The notes beneath the pieces were generated by a model, which was not told the DNA's origin, searched no databases, and saw nothing but the letters and a program-made list of their open reading frames with translations. Position numbers and translations under genes: made by a program. Source: CAVSRC01 sp963785065 (lineage in GTDB: Bacteria > Pseudomonadota > Alphaproteobacteria > Rhizobiales > Kaistiaceae). From it: 64,000 nt of DNA. The stretch is from assembly GCA_963785065.1 (NCBI GenBank), contig CAWATX010000004.1, forward strand, positions 682,001-746,000, read 5' to 3'. Positions within the stretch are counted from its first letter, which is position 1, and the number at the start of each line of letters is the position of its first letter. Positions 8,846-18,551 of the stretch are shown here, in pieces.

Positions 8846-10768
8846 ATGAAGACAAGAGGGACGATCACGCGGCGCGAGGCAACCGCGCTGCTGGGAACGG
8901 CGCTGGCGTTTGTCGCGACCGGCGCTTCTGCATCCACCCAGGCGCCAAGCCTCGACGGCACCGGCCTGCCGCCGGTCGATAAGCGTCTGCCTACCGAGCC
9001 GGTCGTCCTCAAAGGTGCCGACGGCGTCGGCACCTACGGCGGCGAGATGCGTTTCGTGATCCTCGGCGGCACCGATCGTGGCTACGGCTGGATCGGCCGG
9101 CAGATCGGTTACGAACCCATGGTGCGGTGGGCACCGGAAGGCGGGCGCGTCGTCCCCAATATCGCCAAGTCCTGGGACATCAACGAGGACAGTTCCTCCT
9201 TCGTCTTCCATCTGCGCCAAGGCATGCGCTGGTCGGACGGCGAGCCCGTGACCGCGGATGACGTCCTGTTCTGGTACAACGACATGGCCACGAACCAGGA
9301 GCTCTTCCCTGGTGGTCCGGGCGCTCACATGAAGAACGCCGGCAAGGTGGCGAAAGTCGAGAAGGTCGACGACTTCTCGGTCAGGTTCACCTTCGAGAAG
9401 CCGTATGGCCTGTTTATCCAGCAGATGGCGAACTCCTTCAACGTTGCGACCATCGCGCCGGCGCATTACGCCAAGCAGTTCCATCCGGCGTACAACAAGG
9501 ACCTGGACCAGCTTACAAAGAAGCTGGGCTATGCCTCGTGGGTGGACATGTTTCAGCAGAAGGTCGGCGGTCCCTCGAACGCCGACTTCGCGGCGTGGGT
9601 AAACCCCGATTTGCCGACCTTGAACCCATGGACGGTAAAGACACCCTACGACGGATCGAGCCCGCAGGTCGTGGCAGTGCGCAATCCGTACTACTGGAAG
9701 GTCGACACCGCCGGGAACCAGTTGCCCTATGCCGATCGGGTGGTGTTCTCGATCGTCGGCGATACCGAAGTGCTCAAGCTGATGGTCATGAACGGTCAGC
9801 TCGATTTTGTCTATTATCCGCAGAACCTGACGGTAGCCGACCGGCCGTTGTTCTTCGACAACAGGGCGAAGGGCAAGTACCACTTCGTCGAGTTGAGCCC
9901 GGACGTATCGGCGACCCAGGCCATCCACCTCAACCTCACGACGCTCGACAAGCAGCGGCATGAATTGTTCAACAACAAGGATTTCCGCATCGCGCTCAGC
10001 CGTGCCATCGACCGGCAGGAGATGATCGATATCATCTATCTGAGCCAGGGCGTGCCTTATGAGGTGGCACCGCGCCCCGAGTCGCAGTTCTACGACGAGG
10101 AATTCGCCAAGCAGTACACGGAGTTCGATCCCGATCAGGCCAACAAGCTGCTCGACGGTCTCGGCCTGACCAAGAAGAACGACGCGGGCATTCGCCTGTT
10201 TGCCGACGGCACGCCGATCTCCATCCAGGTCGACGTGCGCACCGAATCGAAACCGCAGATCGACGGCCTCCAGCTGATCACCGGCTACTGGGCCAAGATC
10301 GGCATCGAATTACGCATCAACGTGATCGACAGCGCCTTCTATCGCAAGCGCCAGGAAGCCAATCTCTTCGAGGCGATCTCGAACGTGGGAGCCGGCGGAC
10401 TCAACGAGATGCTCAATCCGCGTCTCTATGTGCCGATCAACGACAATGCCCTGTATGCCGTGCCTTGGGCTTACTGGTATCTCGGCGATCCGCGCGGCAT
10501 CGAGCCGCCGGAGATCGTGAAGAAGCAGCTCAAGCTCTACGACCAGTTCCTGGCGACCGCCAACGAACAGAAGCAGCTTGATCTTTTCCGCCAGGTCCTC
10601 GACATCGCGAAGCAGGAATTCCGCACCATAGGCATTTCGTTGATCTCGGGGGCTTATGCCATCGCCTCCAATCGGGTTGGCAATATGCCGGGCAAGATGA
10701 TCGACTCCGCTATCTATCCGACACCGGCGCCGACCAACACGGCGACCTGGTACATCAAGTCCGAGTAG
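8846..10768 (+). CDS. ABC transporter substrate-binding protein, SBP_bac_5 family
   Basis: A 640-residue periplasmic binding protein of the dipeptide/oligopeptide/oligosaccharide type. The N-terminus TITRREATALLG followed by a hydrophobic stretch and ASAS looks like a Tat signal. The core contains PNIAKSWDINEDSSSFVFHLRQG and WSDGEPVTADDV, the family signature. It is longer than typical DppA (about 535 residues), as in the SBP_bac_5 subgroup that binds plant oligosaccharides. It has a strong GGAGGAAA ribosome-binding site. Downstream come two permeases, two ATPases and a glycosidase, and the region has a LacI regulator. An oligosaccharide is therefore a likelier ligand than a peptide, though this is inference. 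Confidence 0.88.
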   Translation: MKTRGTITRREATALLGTALAFVATGASASTQAPSLDGTGLPPVDKRLPTEPVVLKGADGVGTYGGEMRFVILGGTDRGYGWIGRQIGYEPMVRWAPEGGRVVPNIAKSWDINEDSSSFVFHLRQGMRWSDGEPVTADDVLFWYNDMATNQELFPGGPGAHMKNAGKVAKVEKVDDFSVRFTFEKPYGLFIQQMANSFNVATIAPAHYAKQFHPAYNKDLDQLTKKLGYASWVDMFQQKVGGPSNADFAAWVNPDLPTLNPWTVKTPYDGSSPQVVAVRNPYYWKVDTAGNQLPYADRVVFSIVGDTEVLKLMVMNGQLDFVYYPQNLTVADRPLFFDNRAKGKYHFVELSPDVSATQAIHLNLTTLDKQRHELFNNKDFRIALSRAIDRQEMIDIIYLSQGVPYEVAPRPESQFYDEEFAKQYTEFDPDQANKLLDGLGLTKKNDAGIRLFADGTPISIQVDVRTESKPQIDGLQLITGYWAKIGIELRINVIDSAFYRKRQEANLFEAISNVGAGGLNEMLNPRLYVPINDNALYAVPWAYWYLGDPRGIEPPEIVKKQLKLYDQFLATANEQKQLDLFRQVLDIAKQEFRTIGISLISGAYAIASNRVGNMPGKMIDSAIYPTPAPTNTATWYIKSE

Positions 10769-10774
10769 CATTCC

Positions 10775-10800
10775 GGCGCCCCGCTATCCGGCGGGGCGCC
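10775..10800 (+). promoter_or_regulatory. Intercistronic hairpin between binding protein and permease
   Basis: A perfect 10-bp stem (GGCGCCCCGC at 10775-10784 with GCGGGGCGCC at 10791-10800) has a six-base loop and no T-tract. It follows the binding-protein stop and precedes the first permease gene. It probably stabilises or attenuates the mRNA so that the binding protein is made in excess. Equivalent hairpins occur in the other three importers of this window. Confidence 0.6.
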
Positions 10801-10820
10801 GCTTCCACTCGGGAACGCCC

Positions 10821-11804
10821 ATGCTGACCTATATCCTCCGCCGCTCGATCTACATGGTCATCACCCTGGTGCTGGTCTCGATCCTATCGTTCGCGATCAT
10901 TCAGCTGCCGCCGGGCGATTATCTGACCTCCATGGTCGCGAACATGAGCGACGGCGGCCAAGTCAGCCAGCAATTCATCGACGCCATGCGCGAGCGTTAC
11001 GGGCTCGGGCAACCATTTGTGATCCAGTACTGGAAATGGATCTCGAACATCCTGTTGCACGGCGATTTCGGGCAGTCGTTCGAATGGAACAGGCCGGTCT
11101 CTACGCTGATCTACGAACGGATGGGCCTGACGTTCCTTCTGTCGTTGGCGACGCTGATCTTCATGTGGGCCCTGGCGTTCCCCATCGGCATCTATTCGGC
11201 CATCCGCAAGAATTCGATCGGCGCGCATCTGGCGACCTTCGTCGGCTTCATCGGCCTGGCCATCCCAAACTTCCTGATCGCTCTGGTCTTCATGTATCTG
11301 TCCTTCCGCTATTTCGGACAGTCGGCCGGCGGTCTCTTCTCGCCGCAATACGAGAACGCGCCCTGGAACTTCGCCAAGGTGCTCGATCTCCTGGCCCATC
11401 TGTGGATCCCCATCATCGTGCTCGGCACCGCCGGCACCGCAACGTTGATCCGCATCATGCGCGCCAACCTGCTCGATGAACTCAACAAGCCTTACGTTGT
11501 CACCCAGCGGGCGATGGGTCATCCCGAGCACGTGCTGCTGGTCAAATATCCGGTGCGTGTGGCACTCAATCCCTTCGTCAGCACCGTGGGCTGGGTTCTG
11601 CCGACACTCGTCTCCGGCGCCAACATCACCGCCATCGTGCTCAATCTGCCGATGTCCGGCCCCATGCTTCTGCGCGCGCTGCTGACGCAAGACATGTATC
11701 TCGCCGGCAGCTTCCTCCTGCTGTTGTCGACACTCACCATCGTCGGCACGCTGATCTCGGACATCCTTCTTGCGTTGCTCGATCCGCGCATCAGGTATCA
11801 GTGA
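10821..11804 (+). CDS. ABC transporter permease, DppB type
   Basis: A 327-residue inner-membrane permease. It has an N-terminal TM segment (YILRRSIYMVITLVLVSILSFAI), a periplasmic loop with LGLGQPF-type sequence and five further TM segments. The cytoplasmic coupling loop is RIMRANLLDELNKPYVVTQRAMG (EAA-like), and the protein ends LLDPRIRYQ, the usual C-terminus of DppB/OppB proteins. It forms the translocation pore with the next gene product. Its stop lies at the GTGA where the second permease could start. Confidence 0.9.
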   Translation: MLTYILRRSIYMVITLVLVSILSFAIIQLPPGDYLTSMVANMSDGGQVSQQFIDAMRERYGLGQPFVIQYWKWISNILLHGDFGQSFEWNRPVSTLIYERMGLTFLLSLATLIFMWALAFPIGIYSAIRKNSIGAHLATFVGFIGLAIPNFLIALVFMYLSFRYFGQSAGGLFSPQYENAPWNFAKVLDLLAHLWIPIIVLGTAGTATLIRIMRANLLDELNKPYVVTQRAMGHPEHVLLVKYPVRVALNPFVSTVGWVLPTLVSGANITAIVLNLPMSGPMLLRALLTQDMYLAGSFLLLLSTLTIVGTLISDILLALLDPRIRYQ

Positions 11805-11812
11805 GGCCGGCG

Positions 11813-12976
11813 ATGAGCGAACAGGTCCTTCCCGCGCGCAAATCCAGGGCCGCGTCGCGCGCCGAGAGGCGGGCCGAGGCCGAGAAACGCCTCTATTTCG
11901 CCAGCCAGTGGAAACTCATCTGGTGGCGCTTCCGCCGCAACAAGGTCGCCCTGTTCAGCGGTTTGGTCGTAGGGCTGATCTACGCCGTTGCCGTGTTCGC
12001 CGAGTTCCTGGCGCCCTACCCCTCTGATTTCTACAATGGGCGCTATACCTTTGCGCCGCCGCAGCCACTGCACTTCTTCGTTCAGACCGACGGCGGCACG
12101 CGCTTCGCACCGCATGTCTACGGCTTCGACCTCAAGGTTGATCCCAAGTCGTTCAAGCGCATCCTGGTGCCGAACCCCGGCAAGATCGTGCCGGTTCACT
12201 TCTTTGCCAAGGGCGCTCCCTACCGGCTGCTCGGCCTCTTCCCCACCGACATCCACCTGCTGGTGCCCGAAAAGCCGCGCGATCCGATGTATCTGTTCGG
12301 TGCCGACCGATTGGGGCGCGACGTGCTCAGCCGGACCATCCACGGCACGCGCGTCTCGATGTCAATTGGCCTCATCGGCGTGACGCTCAGCCTCGTCCTC
12401 GGCGTGATCCTCGGCGGCATTTCCGGCTTCTTCGGCGGCGGCGTCGACACCTTCATTCAGCGCGTCATCGAGTTCCTGCAATCGATCCCGACAATTCCCC
12501 TGTGGATGGGCCTGGCCGCCGCCATCCCGCAAAGCTGGACGCCGCTGCAGGTCTATTTCGCCATCACCGTTATCCTGTCGCTGATTGGTTGGACGGCGCT
12601 CGCCCGTCAGGTGCGCGGCAAGTTCATGGCGATCAAGCATGAGGACTTCGTCACCGCCGCGCGGCTCGACGGCCTCGGTGAATTCACCATCATTCGCAAG
12701 CACCTCATCCCCTCCTTCTTCAGCCACATCATTGCCTCGGTGACGCTTGCCATTCCGACCATGATCCTGGCCGAAACGTCCCTGAGCTTCATCGGCATCG
12801 GCCTCAAGCCACCTGTCGTCAGTTGGGGCGTGCTGCTTCAGGAGGCCCAGAACATCCAGTCCGTCGCCGACGCCCCATGGCTGTTCCTGCCTGGCGTCGC
12901 CATCGTCGTCGCGGTGCTTTCCATGAACTTCCTCGGCGACGGGCTGATTGATGCGGCAGATCCCTATGGCAGCTGA
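11813..12976 (+). CDS. ABC transporter permease, DppC type
   Basis: The second pore subunit, 387 residues. The N-terminus is a long cytoplasmic basic region (RAERRAEAEKR) before the first TM segment. A large periplasmic insertion of about 90 residues with FGADRLGRDVLSR follows, then the TMD with KHEDFVTAARLDGLGE as coupling loop. It ends NFLGDGLIDAADPYGS, as in DppC/OppC. The ATG at 11813 has GAGG six bases upstream. A GTG at 11801 overlapping the previous stop is the alternative. It works with the preceding permease and the two following ATPases. Confidence 0.88.
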   Translation: MSEQVLPARKSRAASRAERRAEAEKRLYFASQWKLIWWRFRRNKVALFSGLVVGLIYAVAVFAEFLAPYPSDFYNGRYTFAPPQPLHFFVQTDGGTRFAPHVYGFDLKVDPKSFKRILVPNPGKIVPVHFFAKGAPYRLLGLFPTDIHLLVPEKPRDPMYLFGADRLGRDVLSRTIHGTRVSMSIGLIGVTLSLVLGVILGGISGFFGGGVDTFIQRVIEFLQSIPTIPLWMGLAAAIPQSWTPLQVYFAITVILSLIGWTALARQVRGKFMAIKHEDFVTAARLDGLGEFTIIRKHLIPSFFSHIIASVTLAIPTMILAETSLSFIGIGLKPPVVSWGVLLQEAQNIQSVADAPWLFLPGVAIVVAVLSMNFLGDGLIDAADPYGS

Positions 12977-14012
12977 GAATGCCGGCACGCCGTGGCTCCT
13001 CGCGATCGAGGGGTTGAAGACCTGGTTCGGCGAGGGCGATGCGGCGGTGCGCGCCGTTGACGGTGTCGATCTCACCGTTGCACCCGGCGAAACCGTGTGC
13101 GTCGTCGGCGAGTCCGGCTGCGGTAAGTCGATGATGGCCCGCTCGATCCTCCAGATCGTGCCGCCGCCCGGTCACGTCGAGGCCGGCACCATGCGGTTCA
13201 TGCGCGAAAGCGGCCAAGAGGTCGACATCGCCAAGCTCGACCCGAAGCGACCGGAGATCCGGTCGATCCGCGGCAAAGAGATTGCGATGATCTTCCAGGA
13301 GCCGATGACGTCGCTCGGACCGGTGCAGACCATCGGGTCGCAGATATCGGATGCGATCCGCCTGCACTTCAAGGCGTCGAAGAAAGAGGCCCGCGAGCGC
13401 ACCATCGAAATTCTCCAGCGTGTCGGCATGCCGCGCGCCGAAGAGCGGATTAGCGCCTACCCCTTCCAGCTCAGCGGCGGCATGCGTCAGCGCGCCATGA
13501 TCGCCCTGGCGCTGTCCTGCCGGCCGCGATTGTTGATCGCCGACGAGCCGACTACTGCGCTCGACGTCACCACCCAGGCGGTCATCCTCGACTTGATCCG
13601 GGAGCTGCAGGACGAGATGGGCATGGCTGTCATGTTCATCACGCACGATCTCGGCGTGGTGGCGGAAATCGCCGATAGCGTCGCGGTCATGTATCTGGGC
13701 AGGGTGATCGAGCGGGGCAGTGTCGACGATATCTTCCATGCCCCCAAGCACCCCTATACGCGCGGGCTGCTGCGCTCGGTGCCGCGCCTCGGCGTCCTGG
13801 TCGGCGAGGAACTCGAAACCATCGAAGGTACGGTGCCGGGGCCTTATAGCCGCCCGGAGGGCTGCAGCTTTCATCCGCGTTGCCCCGAGATGATGGCGGG
13901 CGTCTGCGATCGCTTCGAACCGCGCCGTATCGATCTTGCCGGCGGTGCCAGCGTCCGGTGCCATCTGCACGACCCCAGGCCGACCGAGAGCGGACACGGG
14001 GAGCGGGCGTGA
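12966..14012 (+). CDS. ABC transporter ATP-binding protein, DppD type
   Basis: A 348-residue nucleotide-binding subunit. The Walker A motif is GESGCGKSMM, the Q-loop MIFQEPMTSL, the ABC signature LSGGMRQR, Walker B LLIADEPTTALD and the switch histidine FITHDLG. The C-terminal oligopeptide/dipeptide extension has the conserved cysteines in GCSFHPRCPEM...C, the site that holds a 4Fe-4S cluster in DppD-type proteins. The start is uncertain. ATG 12966 gives a typical N-terminus and an 11-base overlap with the permease, and ATG 12951 is possible. It pairs with the following DppF-like protein. Confidence 0.88.
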   Translation: MAAENAGTPWLLAIEGLKTWFGEGDAAVRAVDGVDLTVAPGETVCVVGESGCGKSMMARSILQIVPPPGHVEAGTMRFMRESGQEVDIAKLDPKRPEIRSIRGKEIAMIFQEPMTSLGPVQTIGSQISDAIRLHFKASKKEARERTIEILQRVGMPRAEERISAYPFQLSGGMRQRAMIALALSCRPRLLIADEPTTALDVTTQAVILDLIRELQDEMGMAVMFITHDLGVVAEIADSVAVMYLGRVIERGSVDDIFHAPKHPYTRGLLRSVPRLGVLVGEELETIEGTVPGPYSRPEGCSFHPRCPEMMAGVCDRFEPRRIDLAGGASVRCHLHDPRPTESGHGERA

Positions 14013-15094
14013 TGGGACAGCCGTCGATGATGCCCGATACGCCCGACACCACCAGCGAGACTGGCCGCCCCATCTTCGAGGTCGACGGGCTGAAGGTGCA
14101 TTTCCCGCTGACCCGAGGCGTGCTGCAACGCGTCGTCGGCCACGTGAGGGCCGTCGACGATGTGTCCTTCAAGGTCCACCTGTCGGAGACCCTCGGCCTG
14201 GTCGGCGAGTCCGGTTGCGGCAAGACGACGACCGGCCGCGCCTTGCTGCGCATCGTCGATCCCACCGGCGGGAGCGTGCGCTATCGCCGCCCGAACGGCG
14301 ATGTCATCGACGTGCGCGAAGCCAATGCCGAACAGCTCAAGCAGGTGCGCAAGGAAGTCCGCATGGTCTTCCAGGATCCCAATTCCTCGCTCAATCCACG
14401 CATGCCGGTTGGCGAAATCATCGGCGAAAGCCTGCACTATCACAAAGTGCTTTCGAAGGGCGAGGCACGGGATCGCATTGCCGAGCTTCTGACCAAGGTG
14501 GGGCTGCGTGCGGAGTACATGCAGCGCTATCCGCACGCCTTTTCGGGTGGCGAACGCCAACGCATCGGCATAGCGCGGGCGCTGGCGTTGAACCCAAGTT
14601 TCGTCATCTGCGACGAGGCGGTCTCGGCGCTCGATGTGTCGGTGCAGGCCCAGATCCTCAGGCTCCTGCGTCAGCTCAAGAAGGAATTTCAGCTTACCTA
14701 CATGTTCATCGGCCACGATCTGGCGGTCATCCAACATATCTGCGACCGCGTGGCCGTGATGTATGCGGGGAAGCTGGTCGAGATTGGCACCACCCGTCAG
14801 ATCTTTTCGACGCCGAAGCACCCCTATACGGAAGCGCTCCTTTCGGCGGTGCCGCGGCCCGATCCGCGCCTGCGCCGTGCCGGCAACCGCATCCGCCTAA
14901 AAGGCGAAGTGGCGGACGTCACCAACCTGCCCAGCGGCTGCGCCTTTCATCCGCGCTGCCGCTTCGCCACCGATCTTTGCACGAAGGAGCGCCCGTCGCT
15001 GGTGACCGACGGCAAGGGCCAGGCCGTTGCCTGCCATCACGCAACTACGCTCGATCTCAAAGGAATCGATGTCGATGCCGACCGCACGCTCTGA
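14012..15094 (+). CDS. ABC transporter ATP-binding protein, DppF type
   Basis: The second ATPase of the importer, 360 residues. It has Walker A GESGCGKTT, Q-loop MVFQDPNSSLNP, signature FSGGERQR, Walker B FVICDEAVSALD and switch FIGHDLA. A C-terminal dipeptide-transporter extension contains GCAFHPRCRFATDLC. ATG 14012 overlaps the previous stop by one base (TGATG) and has GGAG upstream. Together with the preceding four genes it completes a five-part importer of the peptide/oligosaccharide class. Confidence 0.88.
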   Translation: MGQPSMMPDTPDTTSETGRPIFEVDGLKVHFPLTRGVLQRVVGHVRAVDDVSFKVHLSETLGLVGESGCGKTTTGRALLRIVDPTGGSVRYRRPNGDVIDVREANAEQLKQVRKEVRMVFQDPNSSLNPRMPVGEIIGESLHYHKVLSKGEARDRIAELLTKVGLRAEYMQRYPHAFSGGERQRIGIARALALNPSFVICDEAVSALDVSVQAQILRLLRQLKKEFQLTYMFIGHDLAVIQHICDRVAVMYAGKLVEIGTTRQIFSTPKHPYTEALLSAVPRPDPRLRRAGNRIRLKGEVADVTNLPSGCAFHPRCRFATDLCTKERPSLVTDGKGQAVACHHATTLDLKGIDVDADRTL

Positions 15095-17135
15095 ACGGGA
15101 TCCCTGGTGGCAGCGCCCCTACCGCATGGTGCAGACCAATCTGCGGCAGCCCGACGCGCTCTACGACCAGAAGGCGCTGGCCCGCGAGATCAGTACATTC
15201 GGCGCCGATGTCCTGCTCTACAACATCGGCGGCATCTACGCCTTCTACCCAACCAAGCTGTCGTTGCACGCGATCAACCCCTACATGAAGGGCGACGCCC
15301 TCGGGGCAGCCGTCGAAGCAGCGCACGAAGAAGGATTGTCCCTGGTCGGCCGCTTCGACATGTCCAAGGCCACCCGCATCGCCTACGAGGCGCATCCGGA
15401 CTGGTTCGTACACAATGCCAAGGGCGATCCGCTCGAATACAACGGCACCTACCAGGCCTGCGTGAACGGCGGCTGGTATCAGGACTACGCCCTCAGGATC
15501 ATTTCAGAATCCCTGTCCCGCTACGATGTCGATGGCGTCTTCTTCAACATGTTCGGCTATCGCAGCACCGACTATTCGGGCCGCTATTTCGGCATCTGCA
15601 CCTGCCGGAACTGCCAGCGACGCTTTCGCGAGATGTATGGCAAGCCGCTACCGGCGAAGGAGGATTTCTCCGATCCGTCCTATGCCGACTACCTTGAGTT
15701 TCAGGACCGCACGTCGCTCGAGCTGAACCGCAAAGTCTACGATCACATCAAGACGGTGAATCCGAAGGTGGCGATGACGGGGCATCGCGGCAAGTCCGAT
15801 CTCATCCGTATGGAGGTGCAGCGCGCCGTCGACAGGCCACAGCCGGAATGGCCCTATCAGGCGGGGGAGCAGGCGCGCTGGGCGCGGGCCTATGCGCCGG
15901 ACAAGGTTGCGTCCTCGACCTCGACCAATTTCATCGATTATGCTTGGCGTTTCGCCTCGGAGACCCGCGCCTATCACATGCTGCGCTATGCCCAGCAGCT
16001 CGGCAACGGCCAGACGCTCGACTATTACCTGCTCGGCGTGCTCGACCAGGACGACAAGAAGGCGTTCCCGCAGGTCTCGGGACTCTTCCGTTGGCATGCC
16101 GAGAACGAGGCCGCTTACCGCAATCTCAAATCCGCGGCGACGATCGGGCTCTACCATTCGCGCGCCACCAATACCTATCGGGAACGCACGGCGACCGCCG
16201 GATATGGCGCGAGCGCCTTCCGCGGCGCCTATCGCATGCTGGTCGAGGCGCGACTTCCCTTCGACTTCATCCTCGACGAACGCGTTGCCGGCGACGGCGC
16301 GGCGGAGGTTCTCGCCCAGTTCCAGGCCATCGTCATGCCCAACGTCGCCTGCCTGTCCGATGCGGAAGCCAAAGCGCTAGACGTCTGGGTTGCAAAGGGC
16401 GGCATCCTGATCGCCACCGGTGAAACCGGCTTCTATGACGAAAGAGGCGTGCAGCGCGACCGGCCGGCGCTCGCCAGCCTGCCGCTTGCCGACATGCCGA
16501 TGATGCGCCGGGGAATGAAAGGATCCTATTTCAGGATCGCCGAGGGGGAACTGCCCGTCGGCGACACAAAGGTCCTCATGCTCGACGGCAACTACTTTGT
16601 CGCCGCGCCGAAGGCGGGAACCGCGACACTGCTGACATTGCTGCCACCTCAGCGTTTCGGTCCGCCCGAGCTGTGCTTTCCGGACTTCGACAGCGACCTG
16701 CCGGGTGTGCTGATCGGCGGGTCCGGCAGCGGCAAGGGGATCTACCTGCCCTGGCATCCGGATGTCTTCTACTATCGCGACAGCCTGCCGGATATCCGCA
16801 CTCTGCTGGCTGACTTGATCACGCGCAACATCGCACCAGTGCCGGCCCGGATCGACGGCCGCGGATCGTTCGAGATCACCGTCCAGGACCAGACGGCAAG
16901 CGGCACACGGCTCGTCCACGTCATCAATTTCGGCGGCCAGCGCAACAACCTCTACGAGGACGCACCGGACGTGCACGGGTTGCGGCTCGGAGTCCGGGGT
17001 GCTTCCGGCGATGCCAGGGCCTTGCGCTCCGGCGTCGACCTGACACCCGCGTCAGGTCCGGATGGCGACGGCTATGTCTGGTACGACCTGCCGCCTGTCG
17101 GAAGTTTCGAGGTGCTGTCGATTTCGGCGGCCTGA
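15069..17135 (+). CDS. GHL6-type glycosyl hydrolase with beta-galactosidase trimerisation-like domain
   Basis: A 688-residue cytoplasmic protein with no signal peptide. The N-terminal half resembles the TIM-barrel "hypothetical glycosyl hydrolase 6" family: AHEEGLSLVGRFDMSKA, HPDWFVHNAKGDP, DGVFFNMFGYRSTDYSGRYFG and the CTCRNCQRRFREMYG motif. The second half (IGLYHSRATNTYRE, KGGILIATGETG) resembles the glutamine-amidotransferase-like trimerisation domain of GH42 enzymes. It probably hydrolyses an oligosaccharide brought in by the preceding ABC importer. The gene overlaps the end of the last ATPase gene by 26 bases. AAAGGA precedes ATG 15069, and ATG 15075 is an alternative. Substrate and linkage specificity are unknown, and the catalytic acids cannot be assigned safely. 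Confidence 0.8.
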   Translation: MSMPTARSERDPWWQRPYRMVQTNLRQPDALYDQKALAREISTFGADVLLYNIGGIYAFYPTKLSLHAINPYMKGDALGAAVEAAHEEGLSLVGRFDMSKATRIAYEAHPDWFVHNAKGDPLEYNGTYQACVNGGWYQDYALRIISESLSRYDVDGVFFNMFGYRSTDYSGRYFGICTCRNCQRRFREMYGKPLPAKEDFSDPSYADYLEFQDRTSLELNRKVYDHIKTVNPKVAMTGHRGKSDLIRMEVQRAVDRPQPEWPYQAGEQARWARAYAPDKVASSTSTNFIDYAWRFASETRAYHMLRYAQQLGNGQTLDYYLLGVLDQDDKKAFPQVSGLFRWHAENEAAYRNLKSAATIGLYHSRATNTYRERTATAGYGASAFRGAYRMLVEARLPFDFILDERVAGDGAAEVLAQFQAIVMPNVACLSDAEAKALDVWVAKGGILIATGETGFYDERGVQRDRPALASLPLADMPMMRRGMKGSYFRIAEGELPVGDTKVLMLDGNYFVAAPKAGTATLLTLLPPQRFGPPELCFPDFDSDLPGVLIGGSGSGKGIYLPWHPDVFYYRDSLPDIRTLLADLITRNIAPVPARIDGRGSFEITVQDQTASGTRLVHVINFGGQRNNLYEDAPDVHGLRLGVRGASGDARALRSGVDLTPASGPDGDGYVWYDLPPVGSFEVLSISAA

Positions 17136-17437
17136 GCGGACCAAATCCGCAACGCTGCTAAGCGAACGGTGATGTCGCCTAATGAAGTCGATCGTGCTGC
17201 TCGAAGCATCGCGCCATGGACGACCAGAACTACAAAACGTCGCGATGAGGACCGTGGACGTGCCCGGCTGCATACTCATCGGCAGTGATCGGCTGATGTC
17301 TGGTCTTGATTCGGACGTTCGCCTACCGGTTGCTTACGTTGCAGATGCGCCGAGAACTGAACCGGGATCGGACAGAAACGCGACCCGCGCGGAGCGCAGT
17401 CGCCGTTCATGCATAGCGGCTGTCCTGCACGCTTCGC
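17136..17437. other. Intergenic region between convergent genes
   Basis: These 302 bases separate the glycosidase and the convergent LysR gene. Short open frames are present, but none has a convincing ribosome-binding site, domain or codon pattern. No strong intrinsic terminator with a T-tract is visible. Its ordinary sequence may be decayed coding DNA, but nothing recognisable remains. Confidence 0.5.
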
Positions 17438-18397
17438 CTATGAAGCCTGCAGGCGGCGCCTGCGGTTCCCTCTTTGCCCATCGTCCTTCGTCGCCGGCAC
17501 CAACAGACGGCTGCAGATATCGAAGAGCTCCATCACATAGACATTGCGGGTGAGGAACTGGGCCTGGCCGAAGAGAATATCCACCCGCGGAAGCATGTCG
17601 AGCGGCACCGAGACGAGATCGCGGTCGGATGCCGTGATGCACCAGGAGGGAATGATCCCGAAGCCGAGGCCGGCCTCCACGCAGCGCTTCACGCTGGAAC
17701 TGCCCGACGTGGAGATCGCGGGAACGATGGAGCGGCCGCCGGAACGCAGGAAGTCGAGGGCAAGGCTGCGCAACGTCTGGCCCGGTTCGAAGGTAACGAA
17801 AGGCCGGCCGGCGGCCCAATCCGGCACGTCCCTGGGCGTGGGCGGCGCGCCCCAGCTGCGCGGATAGACAAGGCTGAGGCCATAGCTGCCGACCAGGCGC
17901 TGCGGCACGGTGGCATCGCCGAAGAAGCGCTCGCCGATGCAGACGTCGAGCCCGCCGTTCTTGACCATCTCGGCGAGCACCGTATCCCGTTCATAGGCCA
18001 CAACCTCGACGGCCGGATATTTGAGCCGGAACTCGGCCAGCACCGCCGGGAACAGGTAGAAGAAGATCGCTTGCGGCATGCCCACGCGCAGCATCGCGCG
18101 CTGGCTCTCGACGATCTGGGACAGGCGCTCCAGCATCGTGTCCAGCTCGGGGTGCAGCAGGTTATAGAGCGTGCGTCCGCGCGGCGTCAGCGTGACCTTC
18201 TTGGCGCCCTGGCCAGATTGAACCAGCTGATCCTTCAGGATCTGCTCCAGCCGCCGCACGTGGTTGGCGGCCGACTGGTAGCTGAGGTTGAGTTCGCGCG
18301 CCGCCGCCGAGAACGAACCGTGTCTGGCGACCAGGTAGAACGTTTGGATCAGGGTGAGATTGACTTCCGGCAAAGTCCAGCCCCGCTCGGCCCACAA
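17438..18397 (-). CDS. LysR family transcriptional regulator
   Basis: A 319-residue regulator. The N-terminal winged HTH (LTLIQTFYLVARHGSFSAAARELNLSYQSAANHVRRLE) is clear, followed by a substrate-binding effector domain (LRVGMPQAIFFYLFPAVLAEF...). It starts at a GTG at 18397 and runs divergently from the FAD-oxidase operon, with 154 bases between them. This is the standard arrangement for a LysR activator controlling the neighbouring operon. It probably senses the substrate or an intermediate of that catabolic pathway. The exact start is uncertain by about 10 codons. Confidence 0.88.
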   Translation of the reverse strand: MWAERGWTLPEVNLTLIQTFYLVARHGSFSAAARELNLSYQSAANHVRRLEQILKDQLVQSGQGAKKVTLTPRGRTLYNLLHPELDTMLERLSQIVESQRAMLRVGMPQAIFFYLFPAVLAEFRLKYPAVEVVAYERDTVLAEMVKNGGLDVCIGERFFGDATVPQRLVGSYGLSLVYPRSWGAPPTPRDVPDWAAGRPFVTFEPGQTLRSLALDFLRSGGRSIVPAISTSGSSSVKRCVEAGLGFGIIPSWCITASDRDLVSVPLDMLPRVDILFGQAQFLTRNVYVMELFDICSRLLVPATKDDGQRGNRRRRLQAS

Positions 18398-18551
18398 GCC
18401 TGAAACATAGCACCTGTCCCGTGGTGGGCACCAACGGCCAAGGTGACCGCCAATCCAAAAAATACAGCTTTTCGGAGCCGGTCATTTGTATGGACCCTGC
18501 CCGCCGTGCTGACCATCGTGACCGTCGCCGCAGCACCGATCGGAACCGCCG

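Noticed and set aside
17182..17553. Small plus-strand open frame between the glycosidase and LysR genes
   Set aside because: No ribosome-binding site or recognisable domain, and it overlaps the LysR coding region.
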